A stretch of 64,000 bases of DNA from M3007 sp964621185 (GCA_964621185.1 CAZULM010000026.1:1-64000), one strand, 5' to 3'; positions 54,101 to 63,600 are shown, counted from the stretch's first letter. A program made the numbers and translations. Notes: a model not told the origin generated them from the sequence alone.

Positions 54101-57100
54101 TGAACAGGTTTTGCAGCGCAATGGCATCCGCACTGGGGGCGCATATCGGGTCAAAAGCACAGTCGGCGACGTTCAGGCAGCTGGTAAGGCCTTCCAACTG
54201 AATCTCTTTGGTATGGTCGGGGAAATCCGGATCATAGTCCGGGTCGCCGGGCAAAATTTTCACCGTTACAATCACCGTGAAATTTTTTCCGGGATCAGGT
54301 GGGAACAATACCGGAGTAGCCAGTGGCTCCAACCTGCATATCCGGGTGATGTCGGAAAAATCGTACAAAGTATTTCCGCTCGGGAATTTCAGGGCAACGC
54401 TGCAGCTGCCCGTGGCGCCGTTGATGGAGGCGCTGAAAAGGTTGTGCGGCACAGATGAACCTGGCAGGTAATTCCAGGTAAAAGGGCCTGTCATGGGCGG
54501 CGCGTTGTTGGTCAGTGCATCGGCCATGGTGCTGGAAAACGCCCCATAACCCGCTGGGTAACAGCTTAGGCCAACGGCGCTTTGTTGCAGCTCCTGGTGC
54601 TGGGCTAATGCGTTCAGCAGGGCTTCAAAATCTCTGGCCAGGGGGCATTGGCGGCATTTGCCGTAATTGGCCAGGTTTGCCAGGTTCTGCGCTTCGTCCA
54701 GGATGGCCTGGGCTTGTGCGGGGCAATCTACTGCGGCATATTCGCCGTTGCTCTGCTGGTCGTAGCAAAGGTCGGTTTGCATGGAGGTAGTGCCCAGCAT
54801 TTGGCTGTTGGTGGGGAAGCGCGGGGCCTTGTCGTGGTAATAGTACCAGCGCGCCCAGTTGCAAGGCTGCGCAAAATTGAAATACTGGGAGTTCCAATGA
54901 GAGAAAAACCAGGGAAAGCTTGTCCAGAAACTACCGGAAGAGCTGGAATACTGGGTAGCATAAAAATGGTTCAGGAAAGGGTTGAACTGCTCCTCCCCGA
55001 TACAGCCGTTGTAGCAGGTTTGCTTTATGGCGTATTTGGTGCGGTGCTGCTCCTGGTATTTTTGCTTCAGGCTGATGTACATGCTTTTAAAGGTGTTCCA
55101 AACCGCATCGTTGTCTACACCTAATTCGGTGAAATTGTATCCAGTAGGCATATTGCAGGCAGCATTGCAGCCTGGTGTGCCGAAACTGGGGCAAAGCGCC
55201 GTTTTATAAGCCATCTCCAACATGGAGTAGGTGGTACTTCCGTCTGAAATATAATGGGCCATGTAATAGGACATGGCAGCGGAAAGCCCAGGCGCCTGCA
55301 AATCACCGCTTGGGGCAATGATAGAGAAATAGGGGTCGCTGGCCATGGGGTTGGTGGGGGTACTGGTGGGGAGCTGCGCAAAATCAGCCACTTTCGTTAC
55401 GGCCATCCATTCGTCGTCGAACTGGTGGCTGGGCTCTATACCGAGGCAAAACGTGTAGTAACAGTATTCTGGATGGTAGTAAACAAGTGCATCTGCCCAG
55501 CTTGGCTCCCAGGCATCCAGGAAGTCTTCCACATTGGCCAGGTACTGCGGGGCAACTTTGTAATTTCCGCCCCCGGAATTGACAACCATTCCCAATTTGG
55601 AAGGCGCTACTGCCGGAATATAATTCGTGCTGCCATCGGAGCTGAGCTGGACATAAGAAAGTTGCCCATTTTCTTCGCGGTATGCTTGCTGACTGCCGCT
55701 TGCCCGCGTCGGGTCAAGGGGGTGCCGCCAGTTTGGCGCCACCTGGCCACTGCCAAAAGAAGTGCTGTTGGGGAAGTTTGTTTTACGCGGCAGTACATTC
55801 GCTTCGTTGAAAACAGACAAAGGGAAAGCTGCCGGATTGATGTTTCCAGAAGGAGAAATAATGACGCCGTTCACAACGGTATTCCCTGGCCTAATTTCTC
55901 CATACTGGCCGTTGGGACTCATGTCGGCTTTCAACGCCACCAATGCCGAAGCGCAGGCAATGCTGGAATCTTTGCAGTTTTCAAAGCATCGTGCCAAGAG
56001 GTCGTCGTATTCGGGTTTGGTCAGGCAAGGATCACAGTTTGGGTTCACGTCCACGTCGTACAGGTCGAATTCGCCCAGTTTTTGGGCACATTCAGCACAA
56101 CTGATGCCGCAACCGGAAAAATCTATGTTGGCAATCGACCATTTTTCAAAATAATCGAGGTCTAACAGGCATTTGTTGTTTTTAATGTAGTTGTCGGCAT
56201 AGAGATCAAGCGCTTCGCGGTTGACTTTCAGCTTTTTGTGCAAGCTGTAGTTGCCGACAGGCAGTTGCACGGGCGCGGCGCCGTTGTTGGTTTTCCAGGG
56301 CTGGAGCGTGATATCGCTGGGTTGGCTGGAATTGAAAGCAGGGGCCAACTGGCCGCAAAAAGTGTTGGGCAAAAAACTGGTGTTTTTCAGCGTGTTGAGC
56401 AGTGCGCCACCCACGACGGTACTGGTATTTCCGCTGCCGCCAACGCCGGAAATGTACTCTTGCCCGCACTCGTCGGTCAGGCTGTATTCAAGGTCAAAAA
56501 TGCAATGGTAGCAAATCTGGTCAGATACGGTAGTGGTGCTGCCATTGGGGAGTGTGAGCTGCACCTGGCAATTTTCCAGAAATGAAGCGCCGCGCATCTC
56601 ATAAAAAAATCCGCGCTCGGCCTTGGAGTCCACCAGAATTTCGTAGTCCATGCTCAATGTCCCGGCAACGGGGTCCAGCATGTTTTTTGACCCCTTGTCC
56701 GTCGGAAAGGCTTTGTTCAGCAGGTCGATGGTCATGGGCGTGGTGGTATTGCCCAGGGGTAACAGGTTCTGGGGCGCCACGCCCGTCAGGCCTGTGGCGA
56801 TTACCCGCCCCGACATGTCGAGGTACGACACGCTGATCTGCTCGTTGGGGTCAATGACCATGTTTTTTTTGTAGTGTTTGCCATCGCCGACCTCGCTCCC
56901 GAAAAGCCGGTCTAGTTCTTCTTGGAATGGTACGCCATAGAAATATTTGGTCTCCCGGTTGCTGTTGAGTTGGTGGTCGGCGCCTACGCCGCCTTGCCTT
57001 CTGATTCTTCCGGTGTTGTCCGGGGTGAATTCTACCTGGGTAAAGGGGTATTTCCTGGCATCGGGCAGGTAAGCCTGCTGGGCTTTGTTGTCGGTATTGA

Positions 57101-58412
57101 AACCAGAATAATAATAGGATGCGCCCCGCAGGGTAGGATCCATGGGGTCGGTGACGGCGTTGCAATCACCCGGGTTTTGGTCGAGGTCAAAATTGTTGCG
57201 GTTGTAAGGCAGGAGCGCTGTGTTCAGGTTGAATTCCGGCTGGAAGCCCAGTTTCGGGTTCAAGGAGGGCACCGGGAGGGCTTGAATCGCTCCCCGGCCC
57301 TGGTGGTCGAAGAATGTTTCCCCGACAATGGTTTTGTCTTCGCTGTTCAACTGGCTCACAACCTGGCGGTTGCGGAGCGATCCATCGTAGTAGGTGGCCA
57401 CAATTTTCAGTTTCCCCTCTTCTGCGAAAGTGGCGCTGTATTGCCAGTTCAGGCCTTCTTCATGGCCGCTGTTTTCATAAAAATGCGGGGCATAGCAGGA
57501 TACTTTGGCATTGGCGCCGGTGCAATTGGATGGGGACGACCAAGCGCCTTCTACCCGCTGGTCGAAATTGGTTGCGGCTGAGCGCCCAATCCCGCGCACC
57601 CGGTAAACGATAAAGCCGTGGCTGTAAACCAGCGGGATGCGGTAGGCCGTATTGGTGGTGGAAATTCGGGTGCTGTTGAACTGGAATTCGCGGTCGTCTA
57701 GTTTAATCTGACTGGCAAGCAAGTGGTTCCCGGCGGCATCATAGTTGTTGACGTGCAGCCATTCCAGATCGTATTCTTCGGCGCCAGGGATAAAATCCCA
57801 ATAAATTTCAAGTTCCCCACGCGAGGGCACGTATTGCGCATCGTGGCCCAACTGAGGGCCAGTAAGGCTGAAGGCGGGGCTAAAGGCATAGTAGCGCTCT
57901 ACGTCAATTTCAGCTTCCAAAGAGAGGTTTACGGTGGGGTTTGCCGATGCTGCCACCACGTTCATGGAAAGCACCTGAACGGTCATGGCATTGCCACCGG
58001 GGAATTCAAAAACAGCTTTATCGGCATAGCTGGTAGCCAAATGGTATTCAAGGCTCAATTGTCTGAATACTGGTAGCTGGGGTACAAATGTGCTGCCCGT
58101 CCAGACATAGTAAGTGATCATCACGTTCAGGTCAACGGTGTAATCCTCGGCCTGAAAAGCTGTAGCTTCCTGGTTTATGCTCAAAATCACCCGGTTTGTA
58201 ACCGTTTTGTTGGCAAATTCATTGGGCCAGGCGGACGGGTTTGCCAGCATATAGCTGTATTTGTCGTCAAAAACGGAGAGCGAAGTTCCGTTGGTCAGCA
58301 AAGGTGAATTGACCCTGCTGTTGAATTTTTCGTTAGCCCCGGCAGCATTGAATGCTGTGCTGAGCAGGCATAAAAAAAACAACTGACGGCAATTATGATA
58401 GATCGTTGACAT
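45189..58412 (-). CDS. Giant Rhs-family polymorphic toxin with YCF48-like repeats and metallopeptidase tip
   Basis: A 4407-residue exported protein. ATG 58412 is chosen since it opens a signal peptide (NCRQLFFLCLLSTAFNAAGA); the frame runs 24 codons further upstream. In order: beta-rich N-terminus; Cys-rich segment (about 770-820); several Ig-like modules; a propeller-like part (about 1725-2000); a carbohydrate-binding-like sandwich (about 2090-2270); a long run of YCF48/BNR-like repeats (about 2460-3310; GTVLRSDNNGNDW type); YD repeats (about 3340-4040); the Rhs core (FGARSYDSRIGRWLSLDPI, about 4110-4130); and a C-terminal tip with LLHELGHAW (HExxH 4317-4321) then an EEE/ET and RVNH region like M91 (NleD-type) effectors. 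The tip is AT-rich compared with the body. Last gene of a minus-strand operon, with no same-strand immunity gene. Confidence 0.88.
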   Translation of the reverse strand: MSTIYHNCRQLFFLCLLSTAFNAAGANEKFNSRVNSPLLTNGTSLSVFDDKYSYMLANPSAWPNEFANKTVTNRVILSINQEATAFQAEDYTVDLNVMITYYVWTGSTFVPQLPVFRQLSLEYHLATSYADKAVFEFPGGNAMTVQVLSMNVVAASANPTVNLSLEAEIDVERYYAFSPAFSLTGPQLGHDAQYVPSRGELEIYWDFIPGAEEYDLEWLHVNNYDAAGNHLLASQIKLDDREFQFNSTRISTTNTAYRIPLVYSHGFIVYRVRGIGRSAATNFDQRVEGAWSSPSNCTGANAKVSCYAPHFYENSGHEEGLNWQYSATFAEEGKLKIVATYYDGSLRNRQVVSQLNSEDKTIVGETFFDHQGRGAIQALPVPSLNPKLGFQPEFNLNTALLPYNRNNFDLDQNPGDCNAVTDPMDPTLRGASYYYSGFNTDNKAQQAYLPDARKYPFTQVEFTPDNTGRIRRQGGVGADHQLNSNRETKYFYGVPFQEELDRLFGSEVGDGKHYKKNMVIDPNEQISVSYLDMSGRVIATGLTGVAPQNLLPLGNTTTPMTIDLLNKAFPTDKGSKNMLDPVAGTLSMDYEILVDSKAERGFFYEMRGASFLENCQVQLTLPNGSTTTVSDQICYHCIFDLEYSLTDECGQEYISGVGGSGNTSTVVGGALLNTLKNTSFLPNTFCGQLAPAFNSSQPSDITLQPWKTNNGAAPVQLPVGNYSLHKKLKVNREALDLYADNYIKNNKCLLDLDYFEKWSIANIDFSGCGISCAECAQKLGEFDLYDVDVNPNCDPCLTKPEYDDLLARCFENCKDSSIACASALVALKADMSPNGQYGEIRPGNTVVNGVIISPSGNINPAAFPLSVFNEANVLPRKTNFPNSTSFGSGQVAPNWRHPLDPTRASGSQQAYREENGQLSYVQLSSDGSTNYIPAVAPSKLGMVVNSGGGNYKVAPQYLANVEDFLDAWEPSWADALVYYHPEYCYYTFCLGIEPSHQFDDEWMAVTKVADFAQLPTSTPTNPMASDPYFSIIAPSGDLQAPGLSAAMSYYMAHYISDGSTTYSMLEMAYKTALCPSFGTPGCNAACNMPTGYNFTELGVDNDAVWNTFKSMYISLKQKYQEQHRTKYAIKQTCYNGCIGEEQFNPFLNHFYATQYSSSSGSFWTSFPWFFSHWNSQYFNFAQPCNWARWYYYHDKAPRFPTNSQMLGTTSMQTDLCYDQQSNGEYAAVDCPAQAQAILDEAQNLANLANYGKCRQCPLARDFEALLNALAQHQELQQSAVGLSCYPAGYGAFSSTMADALTNNAPPMTGPFTWNYLPGSSVPHNLFSASINGATGSCSVALKFPSGNTLYDFSDITRICRLEPLATPVLFPPDPGKNFTVIVTVKILPGDPDYDPDFPDHTKEIQLEGLTSCLNVADCAFDPICAPSADAIALQNLFNALLYGDGSLSLFNGSNIGLTTFPYNVLTDPLVDVFDAAIDPGNANPNANWMWSATGGGNILTASISAPGQSGNCSITFTLPTGSGYNIVDIQSFSGIKPKASGGGFTATALVTNGGGSAYVQVDGSSPCFDFGKCSTELPSNMVMGQGTSELMNSGLENCPPTREALAFVGHLNGIPASVLFAGGNTILYDGCPITLNLPVSVGFPLTDLSNFYGIAPDVDHLNAADEAYQFVLYATTSTGVVVQLSGISTCLLIGKCACENIVHADEDVIFPLHRGVAAATNWTGTTAGFVFGIVDIRDPQGNGAPHAQNWAAPMYHHPDWTRAKMGDVFGIAFDRDYHPNVYLSSAAVYSSLSMGTGGAGAVYKIDGNTGAVSTFAQLPNSGSSQLGNLCYDHKHQQFFVTNFEDGRIYRLDPQGNILNYFDPFNPDNGTAGFAPLGERLWGVAYYNGRVYFSVWNTDCGRQTNQPYLHQEIHSVKLDASGNFTGTSALEISVPFLSDAKYSNPVSDISFSSTGNMLLGERTMMGDAQPNAHRSRILEYAFNGTAWIPTAANYSLNQLSLSSGCGASVKGSNCAGGVSYAPTGVVGTGDGLLFSPDVVYGLSLIPQGGNTFITANASNYYVDLDGFVNNSNKTQIGDVEVYFGAPCSDTCIAPELVLNGNFSSGNTGFTSGFSFVNGCVDEVWPLNYEYTLATDYNSICPDPVLNPSVKDHTSGTGPYMLFCDGYNTSNTPLLVWKQQNIAVLPGKTYKFSAWVNYIQVQSDINQLTFTVNGAPVATKAEPYFSTNHNWQYVQGTWNAGGATVANLEISSIANLRPTIIGLDDISFKTECIPVPEESAVMCCLPHMGTIVLPDSCITDLLNIAKHNAEEMYAAYIKEVREKFEEAYIAQCLQVYEASTMEYVDAEHHFTLYYYDEAGNLVRTIPPAGVRKVTDNPNPVQVAADMAQIKQDRANKTYTFFTKHTYATTYKYNSLNQLVAQTVPDHEDLEIWRDAAANNGIPANHTVHGSRFSDLYKGIAYSEDNTGNGHLYNTANGGALWTEVSAIGIENLRAVQLVTGTAFAYAVGANGTLVQSTDQGSSWVVQPVPTTGNLVGLFFNTFSNGIMVEENGSIWQTATGGNTWVSAPILSLYNLVQPARISAVEASPDNPNIVTAVSDNGRIFRSNNNGITWTAQTAIRTVGLTAVQQAPSGSWWAIGADGTLLKSSNGDNWAEIPNNLHIPLLDFHFRTDEKGCAIDFNGNLYKTLDFGKTWTAVVQTSLSSLPIQPIKALSFLDAINGYAVSSSGLVYVSANGGASWNVLSNGPGASGIQTLDFSDANTGVVAGAAGQVYQTTNAGTSWAPLPGLPLTMMVLDIHLQSAGKAVAILTDGTNNFLYRLNAGVWTLITPPVADTYRKLHFISPTSGSVIGKNGNVLSTSNGGGAWTAISAGAAPVGGYRAVSYSAGTLVAVGDNGQISRSVGGGAWQDKTLKIQTPALSGIGYAPGNHIWLSGQDGTVLRSDNNGNDWYAQETHTSTEVRDIAFQDASRGIAVMAGGLALETLNGGITWTASTATGIADNLNAVVYSAPAGAYFAAGDNCSMLRINAPGGAWSPQNACSGATNLLGLAANPATAEALSVGTSGQIRRRNTGGAWSERKVKPPVLNDLYMLDPLTGIGVGKKGIILNTADGGASWQYRRASTVSEDLNSIVFNNPAQGLVAGNKGTVLHSLNGGASWTVQTISPEDLNDVAIIKQTGKCVIVGNNGKVFAAPSVGSAWVPIPVPTTNNLEAVYFTDNTWGYAVGDNGTMLQISNNASTWTKVDDAGTDWVSSAYTTAGQPVPGNKTLNDVYFLDYTTGYAVGAAGTMLKTINGGATWKLKDISVQNTNDLLDMAFADPNHIYVSGASTGGANLALIYDFTDQFSTLFYYDVLGRLVVSQNSWHFAKSKYTYSYTLYDELGRITEVGELTATHAMEDNYVGRKLDNTLFQNWVRSGANSNLALLPGIRKEVTHTYYDAPLVNTLPIAQENLRNRVASITYEAADDNNILSYDNALHYSYDIHGNVNTLLQDVPELLFFNQQYKQVNYVYDLISGNVLEVRYQPGEPDQYTHYYEYDADNRIINVHTAGNAGIRDQDAKYFYYQHGPLARVELGELKVQAVDYAYTIQGWIKGVNSDRLDKSRDMGKDGVDDGVHYLHKNIAKDEYGFTLGYYSGDYSAINSPASDVFALNTTGSTLEANSPNLYNGNIGHMVTAIRSFMKGGAAPNGMSYKYDQLNRLASVRKYDQLAPNPANPTDPTQNIWSATAPASADHAEDFTYDANGNIDTLKRTAIDPGSGSNSMDTLAYQYENILSGYVKNTNKLKAVLDNGDNPDNTAFDDIKGGQQHNPAQPAYDNYQYDEIGNLIRDTSEYIESIKWTVYGKVSEVIKYKMQKTSLYDLDHNGQLDDEIVLEDLEFRYDAMGNRILKIVKPHRSNADGLGLSDQSHWKYTYYARDAQGNTLGVYDLTYAPGNAPQEYLGSFNWTEAHLYGSSRIGIKNEDRPIAQVRFTANIGSDGKFTQFSNQTAIVVGGIVPPLKMDVQYHNIGEKQFELSNHLGNVLTTVSDRRNAVDAEYTWKGPGQGDHNLENGGYVPVGAGLGDYSLLAAADGQVSEYLGDVVSAGDYYAFGMGMVGRMVSGVGYRYGFNGMEGDDEVKGGGNSLDFGARSYDSRIGRWLSLDPIQKSYPQLTPYQYAGCSPIMMKDIGGKKILINYMEEVQLPDGKLSLVPKSYEYQSGLPLPNNKFVQNTVKTLDFIASHKDPGLAVKGQVDGATVVGDLATAANYNLNIIQNTSCVDNTATKTLDIDPQNPPKNIVEAVQAISDSDNNVDVIWSDVLAPEILNDNGTSTGTFAPPALTLLHELGHAWNDFKGRYSSALRSIGTPVKPEMHTLEEEHTILFIETPFAAAMGFPIRVNHLAGENFSQTEDPTKIQPTTSEIPSSGNELKLDLK
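46068..46076 (-). repeat. G9 homopolymer in the Rhs coding strand
   Basis: Nine consecutive G (three Gly codons) in VKGGGNS, just before the conserved core motif and the toxin tip. It lies in a stretch (46068-46200) with unusually G-rich, T-rich codon use. A slip here would truncate the tip. Confidence 0.7.
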
Positions 58413-58452
58413 AGCCTTGGGTTTTAGGCGGTGATTTATTTGGTTTGCAGGT

Positions 58453-59175
58453 TCAGAATTTGCTGTAATTGTCGATGAGTTCATAAGCCCAATACTTGGC
58501 GGCGCACACGAATGTATTGCCCGATTTTTTCAGATAAGGCTGGTATGTAAAGTCTGTGGGTTCGAAAACCGGGTAGGTATTAATGTTTGAGTAGGCAATC
58601 TCCAGGCGTGGCTGTTGCTCCAGGGCTTGGTCTTCCGTGATTTTCTGGGGCTTTGCGTAGAACAGGAAGATTCCGCTCAGCAAGTGGGTGGATTTATAGT
58701 ATTCCAGCACTATTTTTTTATATTCAGATATGCCATCGGGTAGAAAAAGCTCGTAGCGTGCCCGGTTTTTATCGACATCGGCATGATTGATCGCGGTGCT
58801 GTGCCGGGCCGTTTTCTCAATGCTCTCCATGATGCCGTTGTAGCCGACATCCGGCAGATCCTCGAAAATGCCCAATATGGTGATCGCTTGATCCTCATGG
58901 TCGACTATGAGGGTATAATCCAGGTTGCGGATCATTTCCACCGGGCCTATTTTCGTGTAGCTTAACTTACCGGAGCGCTTCAGAGCGCCTTTTTCCACAG
59001 AGGCAGGTTGTTTGGCATCCCAGCTGTCAAAAAGCTTGTAGCTTACATCCATGGTCAGCCTTTCATTGTTGGCGTAGGCATAGTTGATCAGCTTAATGCC
59101 TTCGATATTGTCCTGACAGAACAATGCCGTTGCCGTGGGAAAAGATAGAACCAATGTCAATACAAGTATTTTCAT
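58453..59175 (-). CDS. Exported hypothetical protein of the Rhs operon
   Basis: A 240-residue protein with a signal peptide (MKILVLTLVLSFPTATALFC) and no membrane helix after it. The mature part is mixed alpha/beta (YKLFDSWDA, YTLIVDHEDQAITILGIF, YELFLPDGISEYKKIVLEYY). The start codon overlaps the stop of the upstream gene (TGATG), so the two are translationally coupled; it ends 40 bp before the giant Rhs gene. The family is not recognised; it may be a chaperone or processing partner for the Rhs proteins. Confidence 0.75.
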   Translation of the reverse strand: MKILVLTLVLSFPTATALFCQDNIEGIKLINYAYANNERLTMDVSYKLFDSWDAKQPASVEKGALKRSGKLSYTKIGPVEMIRNLDYTLIVDHEDQAITILGIFEDLPDVGYNGIMESIEKTARHSTAINHADVDKNRARYELFLPDGISEYKKIVLEYYKSTHLLSGIFLFYAKPQKITEDQALEQQPRLEIAYSNINTYPVFEPTDFTYQPYLKKSGNTFVCAAKYWAYELIDNYSKF

Positions 59176-60605
59176 CACTGTTTGATTTGGGTGTTGTTGC
59201 CGGCCTCTTTGATGGTATTTACGCCGCGTGCGGTTTCTTTTTTTACCCGTACCAGGGCGCCCTGTTCGTCGTATTCGTAAAATGTGGCGTAGTTCCGCTC
59301 GTCCAGTTCGGCCATTAGGCGCAGCGTATTGGGGTCATACACAAATGATTTCATACTGGCGTTGAAGGGCGAGACCCGGATATCGTCGAAAAAGACGTCG
59401 TTGGCGCCGGCATTGGCAAGTTTGATGCGGATGGCAGTGGCGCCAAGCGGTACACTGAATTCGGATTCGATGCGCTGCCAACCGTCGATGATCAATCCCT
59501 TGGCTGTCATGGGCGGCAAAGCTCCAGATGGCTCCATGGTCAGTATAACCTGTGGGCCGGAATAAGTGGTTTTTCCAAGGGAGTTGGATTCTTTCACCCA
59601 GGCGCTGAGCACGTATTTTTCTCCTGGTATGGGGGCAAAGGAGCCGATACATTCTTTGCATGGGATGGTGTCGCCGCGGATGAATTTATTGCCGAAATTA
59701 TTGCCATCCTTTACCTCCTGCGGGTTCAGGTTTATTTGGTAGCTGCCGGTGCTTGGATGTGTCAACACCCAGCCCGGCTGCTGAATTTCTGTCACGTTAT
59801 AGCTGCCTGCTTCAAGGCTTGGGAAAAAATAATAGCCGTGGTTGTCGGTAACTGCCGTTTGGCCATTGGAGAGCTGTATTTGCCATCCGCTCATCACAGG
59901 TTCGCCATTTTGCTTTATCCCGTCGCCGTTCTGGTCATTCCATTTCAGGCCGGTGATAAAGCTATTGGGTGCGCCGCAACAGTGCGGCAGCTGTACCAGC
60001 AGCGCACCTTCCACATAGCCACTGATATTGATGCCTTTTACCGATTCCGAATTGTGGTCAACTATTTTCAGCTCATTTGTACCGGCAACAAAATAACTGA
60101 GGTTGTTCGTGGAAATGGCTACCGGAACAGCGTCGCCAAAGCTCGCGTTTGTCGGTGTGCTCCCAATCCAGTTCCCATTCAGGTAAACATCCGACTTGTT
60201 GTCGGAACGAAGGTCGAGGTAAAGGAAAGAACTGGCATCTACAGCGTACATGCAGAAGGTGTAAACAAACGAATAATCGCCCGTTATTGCGTTTGCGGCC
60301 TCGGGATAGGAGGTTATCCATTGGGTTTTGGGCATTGGGTTTTTCCAGGAAGTAGCCGCCTTTTGAATGGCATAAGCCGGACGCGGCTCGCTGGTATTGG
60401 GGTCGGTGTCGGCCACTATGGTCCAGTTGACATCAGGGCTGCTCAAGTTGGGGCCAACGGGCAACCCGGCATCGTTTTGCCGATCATAGCCTGTATATAT
60501 CCAGACTTTGTTGGTGGCGCAGGTTGCCAGGTTTTGGGAAAAAACGCTTGTGGTTGCTGCCAAGCAGCAAACAAATAGCAATCCTATTTTCATTGTTTTT
60601 TTCAT
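59175..60605 (-). CDS. Secreted SdrD-B-like protein with YD-type tail
   Basis: A 476-residue protein: signal peptide (KIGLLFVCCLAATTSVFS), a beta-sandwich (about 25-200), an SdrD B-like domain (about 215-305; GLKWNDQNGDGIKQNGEPVM, then YYFFPSLEAGSYNVTE), a carbohydrate-binding-like module (about 320-410; GEKYVLSAWVKE, then VFFDDIRV), and a C-terminal YD-like segment (FVYDPNTLRLMAELDERNYA, then TFYEYDEQGALVRVKKE). The tail resembles an Rhs repeat and may let it bind or continue the Rhs shell. Operon position between two giant genes supports that. Confidence 0.78.
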   Translation of the reverse strand: MKKTMKIGLLFVCCLAATTSVFSQNLATCATNKVWIYTGYDRQNDAGLPVGPNLSSPDVNWTIVADTDPNTSEPRPAYAIQKAATSWKNPMPKTQWITSYPEAANAITGDYSFVYTFCMYAVDASSFLYLDLRSDNKSDVYLNGNWIGSTPTNASFGDAVPVAISTNNLSYFVAGTNELKIVDHNSESVKGINISGYVEGALLVQLPHCCGAPNSFITGLKWNDQNGDGIKQNGEPVMSGWQIQLSNGQTAVTDNHGYYFFPSLEAGSYNVTEIQQPGWVLTHPSTGSYQINLNPQEVKDGNNFGNKFIRGDTIPCKECIGSFAPIPGEKYVLSAWVKESNSLGKTTYSGPQVILTMEPSGALPPMTAKGLIIDGWQRIESEFSVPLGATAIRIKLANAGANDVFFDDIRVSPFNASMKSFVYDPNTLRLMAELDERNYATFYEYDEQGALVRVKKETARGVNTIKEAGNNTQIKQ

Positions 60606-60638
60606 TGCAGTAATTTTTCTGGGCGTATTGTCATCTTT

Positions 60639-63600
60639 TCAACGGTCATTTATATCCTTGGGGCAGGGCTCCACCACTTTCCTGATCTCAACAGAAGCAC
60701 CGGGCTGTAAAACGATGCTCCGGCGCCCGGAGTGCGACTCTTTTTCCGTTATGGATGGCTGCACCGATTCAAAGCTGAAATGGTCGTCGCTGCAGTTGCA
60801 GGCGTCATAATCTTCAAAGCTGTCGAAGCCGACTTCCCGGTAGCGGGCGTTGGCCGAAACCGCAGCGGGCAGCGTGTGGTTGAACCCGTAGATGGCAGCA
60901 GAATATCGGTTCAAGGCATCTTTGTTTTCCAATTCCATGCCGTAAGGATCGACAATCGTCACTTCGGAGGTGAAGGTCCAGTTGTTGTAGTCGGGCGTCC
61001 ATGTATTGCCGCTGGCAGGTGGTACCCAGAAGGGATTGAAGGAGGTGTAAATGCCGTCTGTGCGGATGTTGGTATTGTTGTTCAGGCGACTTTGGCTGCG
61101 CTGTGTCAGGTGCAGGAAAGCCCTTTTCTGCCGGAAATTGCCTTTAGCGCCGCGGTAGTACGGATTGTAAATATCGCCAGGCTTGATGCCGCAGTTACAG
61201 AACAAGCCCCATTCGTCGGTGAATTCGATCGCGCTGGCATCCAGCACTTTGTTAAATGCCAACACGTCTGGGTTGCCATCGCTGTTGGTATCTAGGAGTG
61301 GGTTGGCCAGTGTGGTCACACCGCCAACGGAGCTGCTTTGCTGGTTGCGCCTTCCTGAGCGCAGCACTTTGACAAAGCTTCCAAGCGTTAAGGGGCTGCC
61401 ATCGGCTTTGAGCACCGTGAGGGCGCCACTTGTTTTGGTCACCCAGCCTTTCTCCGACGAGCTTGTGGTGGCTACCTCATCACCTTCCGTGAAATAGGCA
61501 GACGGGTTGGCGGTTGCCTGTGCCTGGGTTACCACCAGCCCGATGTTTCTATAGGCAGGCCCCATGCCCTCATACGCCCAATGCGCAGGATAGGTAAAGT
61601 TATACACCGGGTCGTCGAACTGATTGATGGTTTCTGTGAGCAAAACCTCGCCTGTCTCGCTGTCGTACACCATATTTTTAGTAGAAACCTGGGAGCCAAG
61701 GTCAAAAGCCAGTGTTTCCTTCAATAAACCGTAGCGGTTGATGACTTTGGTGGTAACCGCCGAGCGGAAACGGACTTTCGATTGTGAATACCCAGGCAGG
61801 GCAACTGGGATGGCAACGGGCAAAATAGCGGCGAGGAACGCGTCCAGGTTGCCGTGCAGTGAAGCGTTGCGCGAGGTCGTTTTGTCTTCGCGCATGTCCA
61901 CCGCAAAATCATAGTCCACGCCTACGGTCTGTTTATTTATGCTGCCCGTGCGGTCTATTGTCAGCACTTCGTTGCTCAAACGTTTGGCGCCGCTTTGTTC
62001 GTACGTATAGCGAATACCTGATATCGGCTCTGCCTTGTTTTCTGCATACACCAATTGGGATTTTGGCTTGCCGTGCATATCGTTCAATTCGATGGAATAG
62101 CCCTGGCTTGCCGTCATAAAGTCGCGGTCTTTGATTTTCAGGAATGTCAAAACAGGATTTGGCTTCTTCCGCACAGCATCGAGCGGGGTTTGCAATACCC
62201 GCACAGGGAAGTCTTTCCCGGTGTAAAATTCGTGCACAACCTTTCCTGTTGCATGCCGGGTAACGTTAGCGTATTGAAGGTTTTGCACCGTAACCTTGCT
62301 GTACCCGACGGAAGCGCCGGGGAAATAGCCTTCGCCGAAGGGCTTTTCCAAATAATAGTCGTCGTTAGGGGCTAAAAGATGCTTTTCCAAATAAAACACG
62401 GGCTCTTTCCAGGGGTTCTCATCGCCGCCCAATGCGGGTTCATAGGCCGCGACACCGCTGCTGATGACCCGGCCAAAATCGTCCGTGGTCGTATAATCAT
62501 ACTCCTGGCCGTATTGGGCGGTGCTGTAGTTGTTGTTGCTCGTCAGCGCTTGCCATTCATCGGTCATCACAATGCGTTTTACCCGGCAACCGCCGCCTTG
62601 TTTGAAACCATCTGGGTTGTAGAGCCTTACCCAAGACTTGTCGAGCACAAAATATTTGGAATAACCCTCCCGGCGCGCCGAACGGTTGTAGCCGGTGGCA
62701 AAATCATTGACGGACTCGAACAAAGCAACCATTGACTGCATGATTTGCAGGGCGGCATTGGCAGCAGGGTCGCTCTGGTTGAAGGCAAGCCTGGGGTTGT
62801 ACAGTTTGGCAAAGTTCCAGGAAGCTTGGGCAATCGGGTTTACGCCTGTATTGAATGTAGCTGCTTTATCCTGAATTTCTGCATCTTTTAGTTTAATATA
62901 GGCATGGGTGTAGGCGTTACCACCATTATAGATAAATCCATTACTGCTGGTTCCAAAATCTAATTTTGCATAGCCCGATACAAAATCGTAGGCCGGTGTG
63001 CTACCTGATTTTTCCAGGTTCATTAAAAAACGGAAATACAGGTTGTCAATTGGGTTGCCTTGACGATCAAGTAAAAAATCCTGTACAAACCGGGGATCAG
63101 GCGTACCGTGAGGGTATGCCTTGGGAAGTTTGACGATCAGGTAATTATTTGGGTCAACATTCAACAGTCCTTCCTGCAAGGCATTTTGCCCAATATCCCC
63201 CATGGTAGTAGGCTTTCCATTTGTTGCGCCCATAACCTTGAACATCTGCATGGCTTGCTTGTCCTGTACGTAAGCATAATCGTCGGCTTCGTAATCCACC
63301 TTGATTTTACCGCCGGAGGGGGTATTGATGGTTGTCAGGCACCAGGCTGTAGCATAGATGTCGGCGAGGGTCCGGTCGGGTAAACTGTTCCCAAAATCAT
63401 AATTCTGTGCTTGCGGCAACGGTTCCTGATCCACATAGCTGAATTCCGATGTGGAAAGAGGACTTGTTGCAGGATTTGCATTACAAGTTGAGTTGGCCAG
63501 GTTTTCTTTGAAATGACCCCAGCGGTCGTAGCCTTTGAGGTTATACGAGGGGTTAACGGTTGAAATAACGGATGTGACGTTGCCATTTATTTGTCGTACT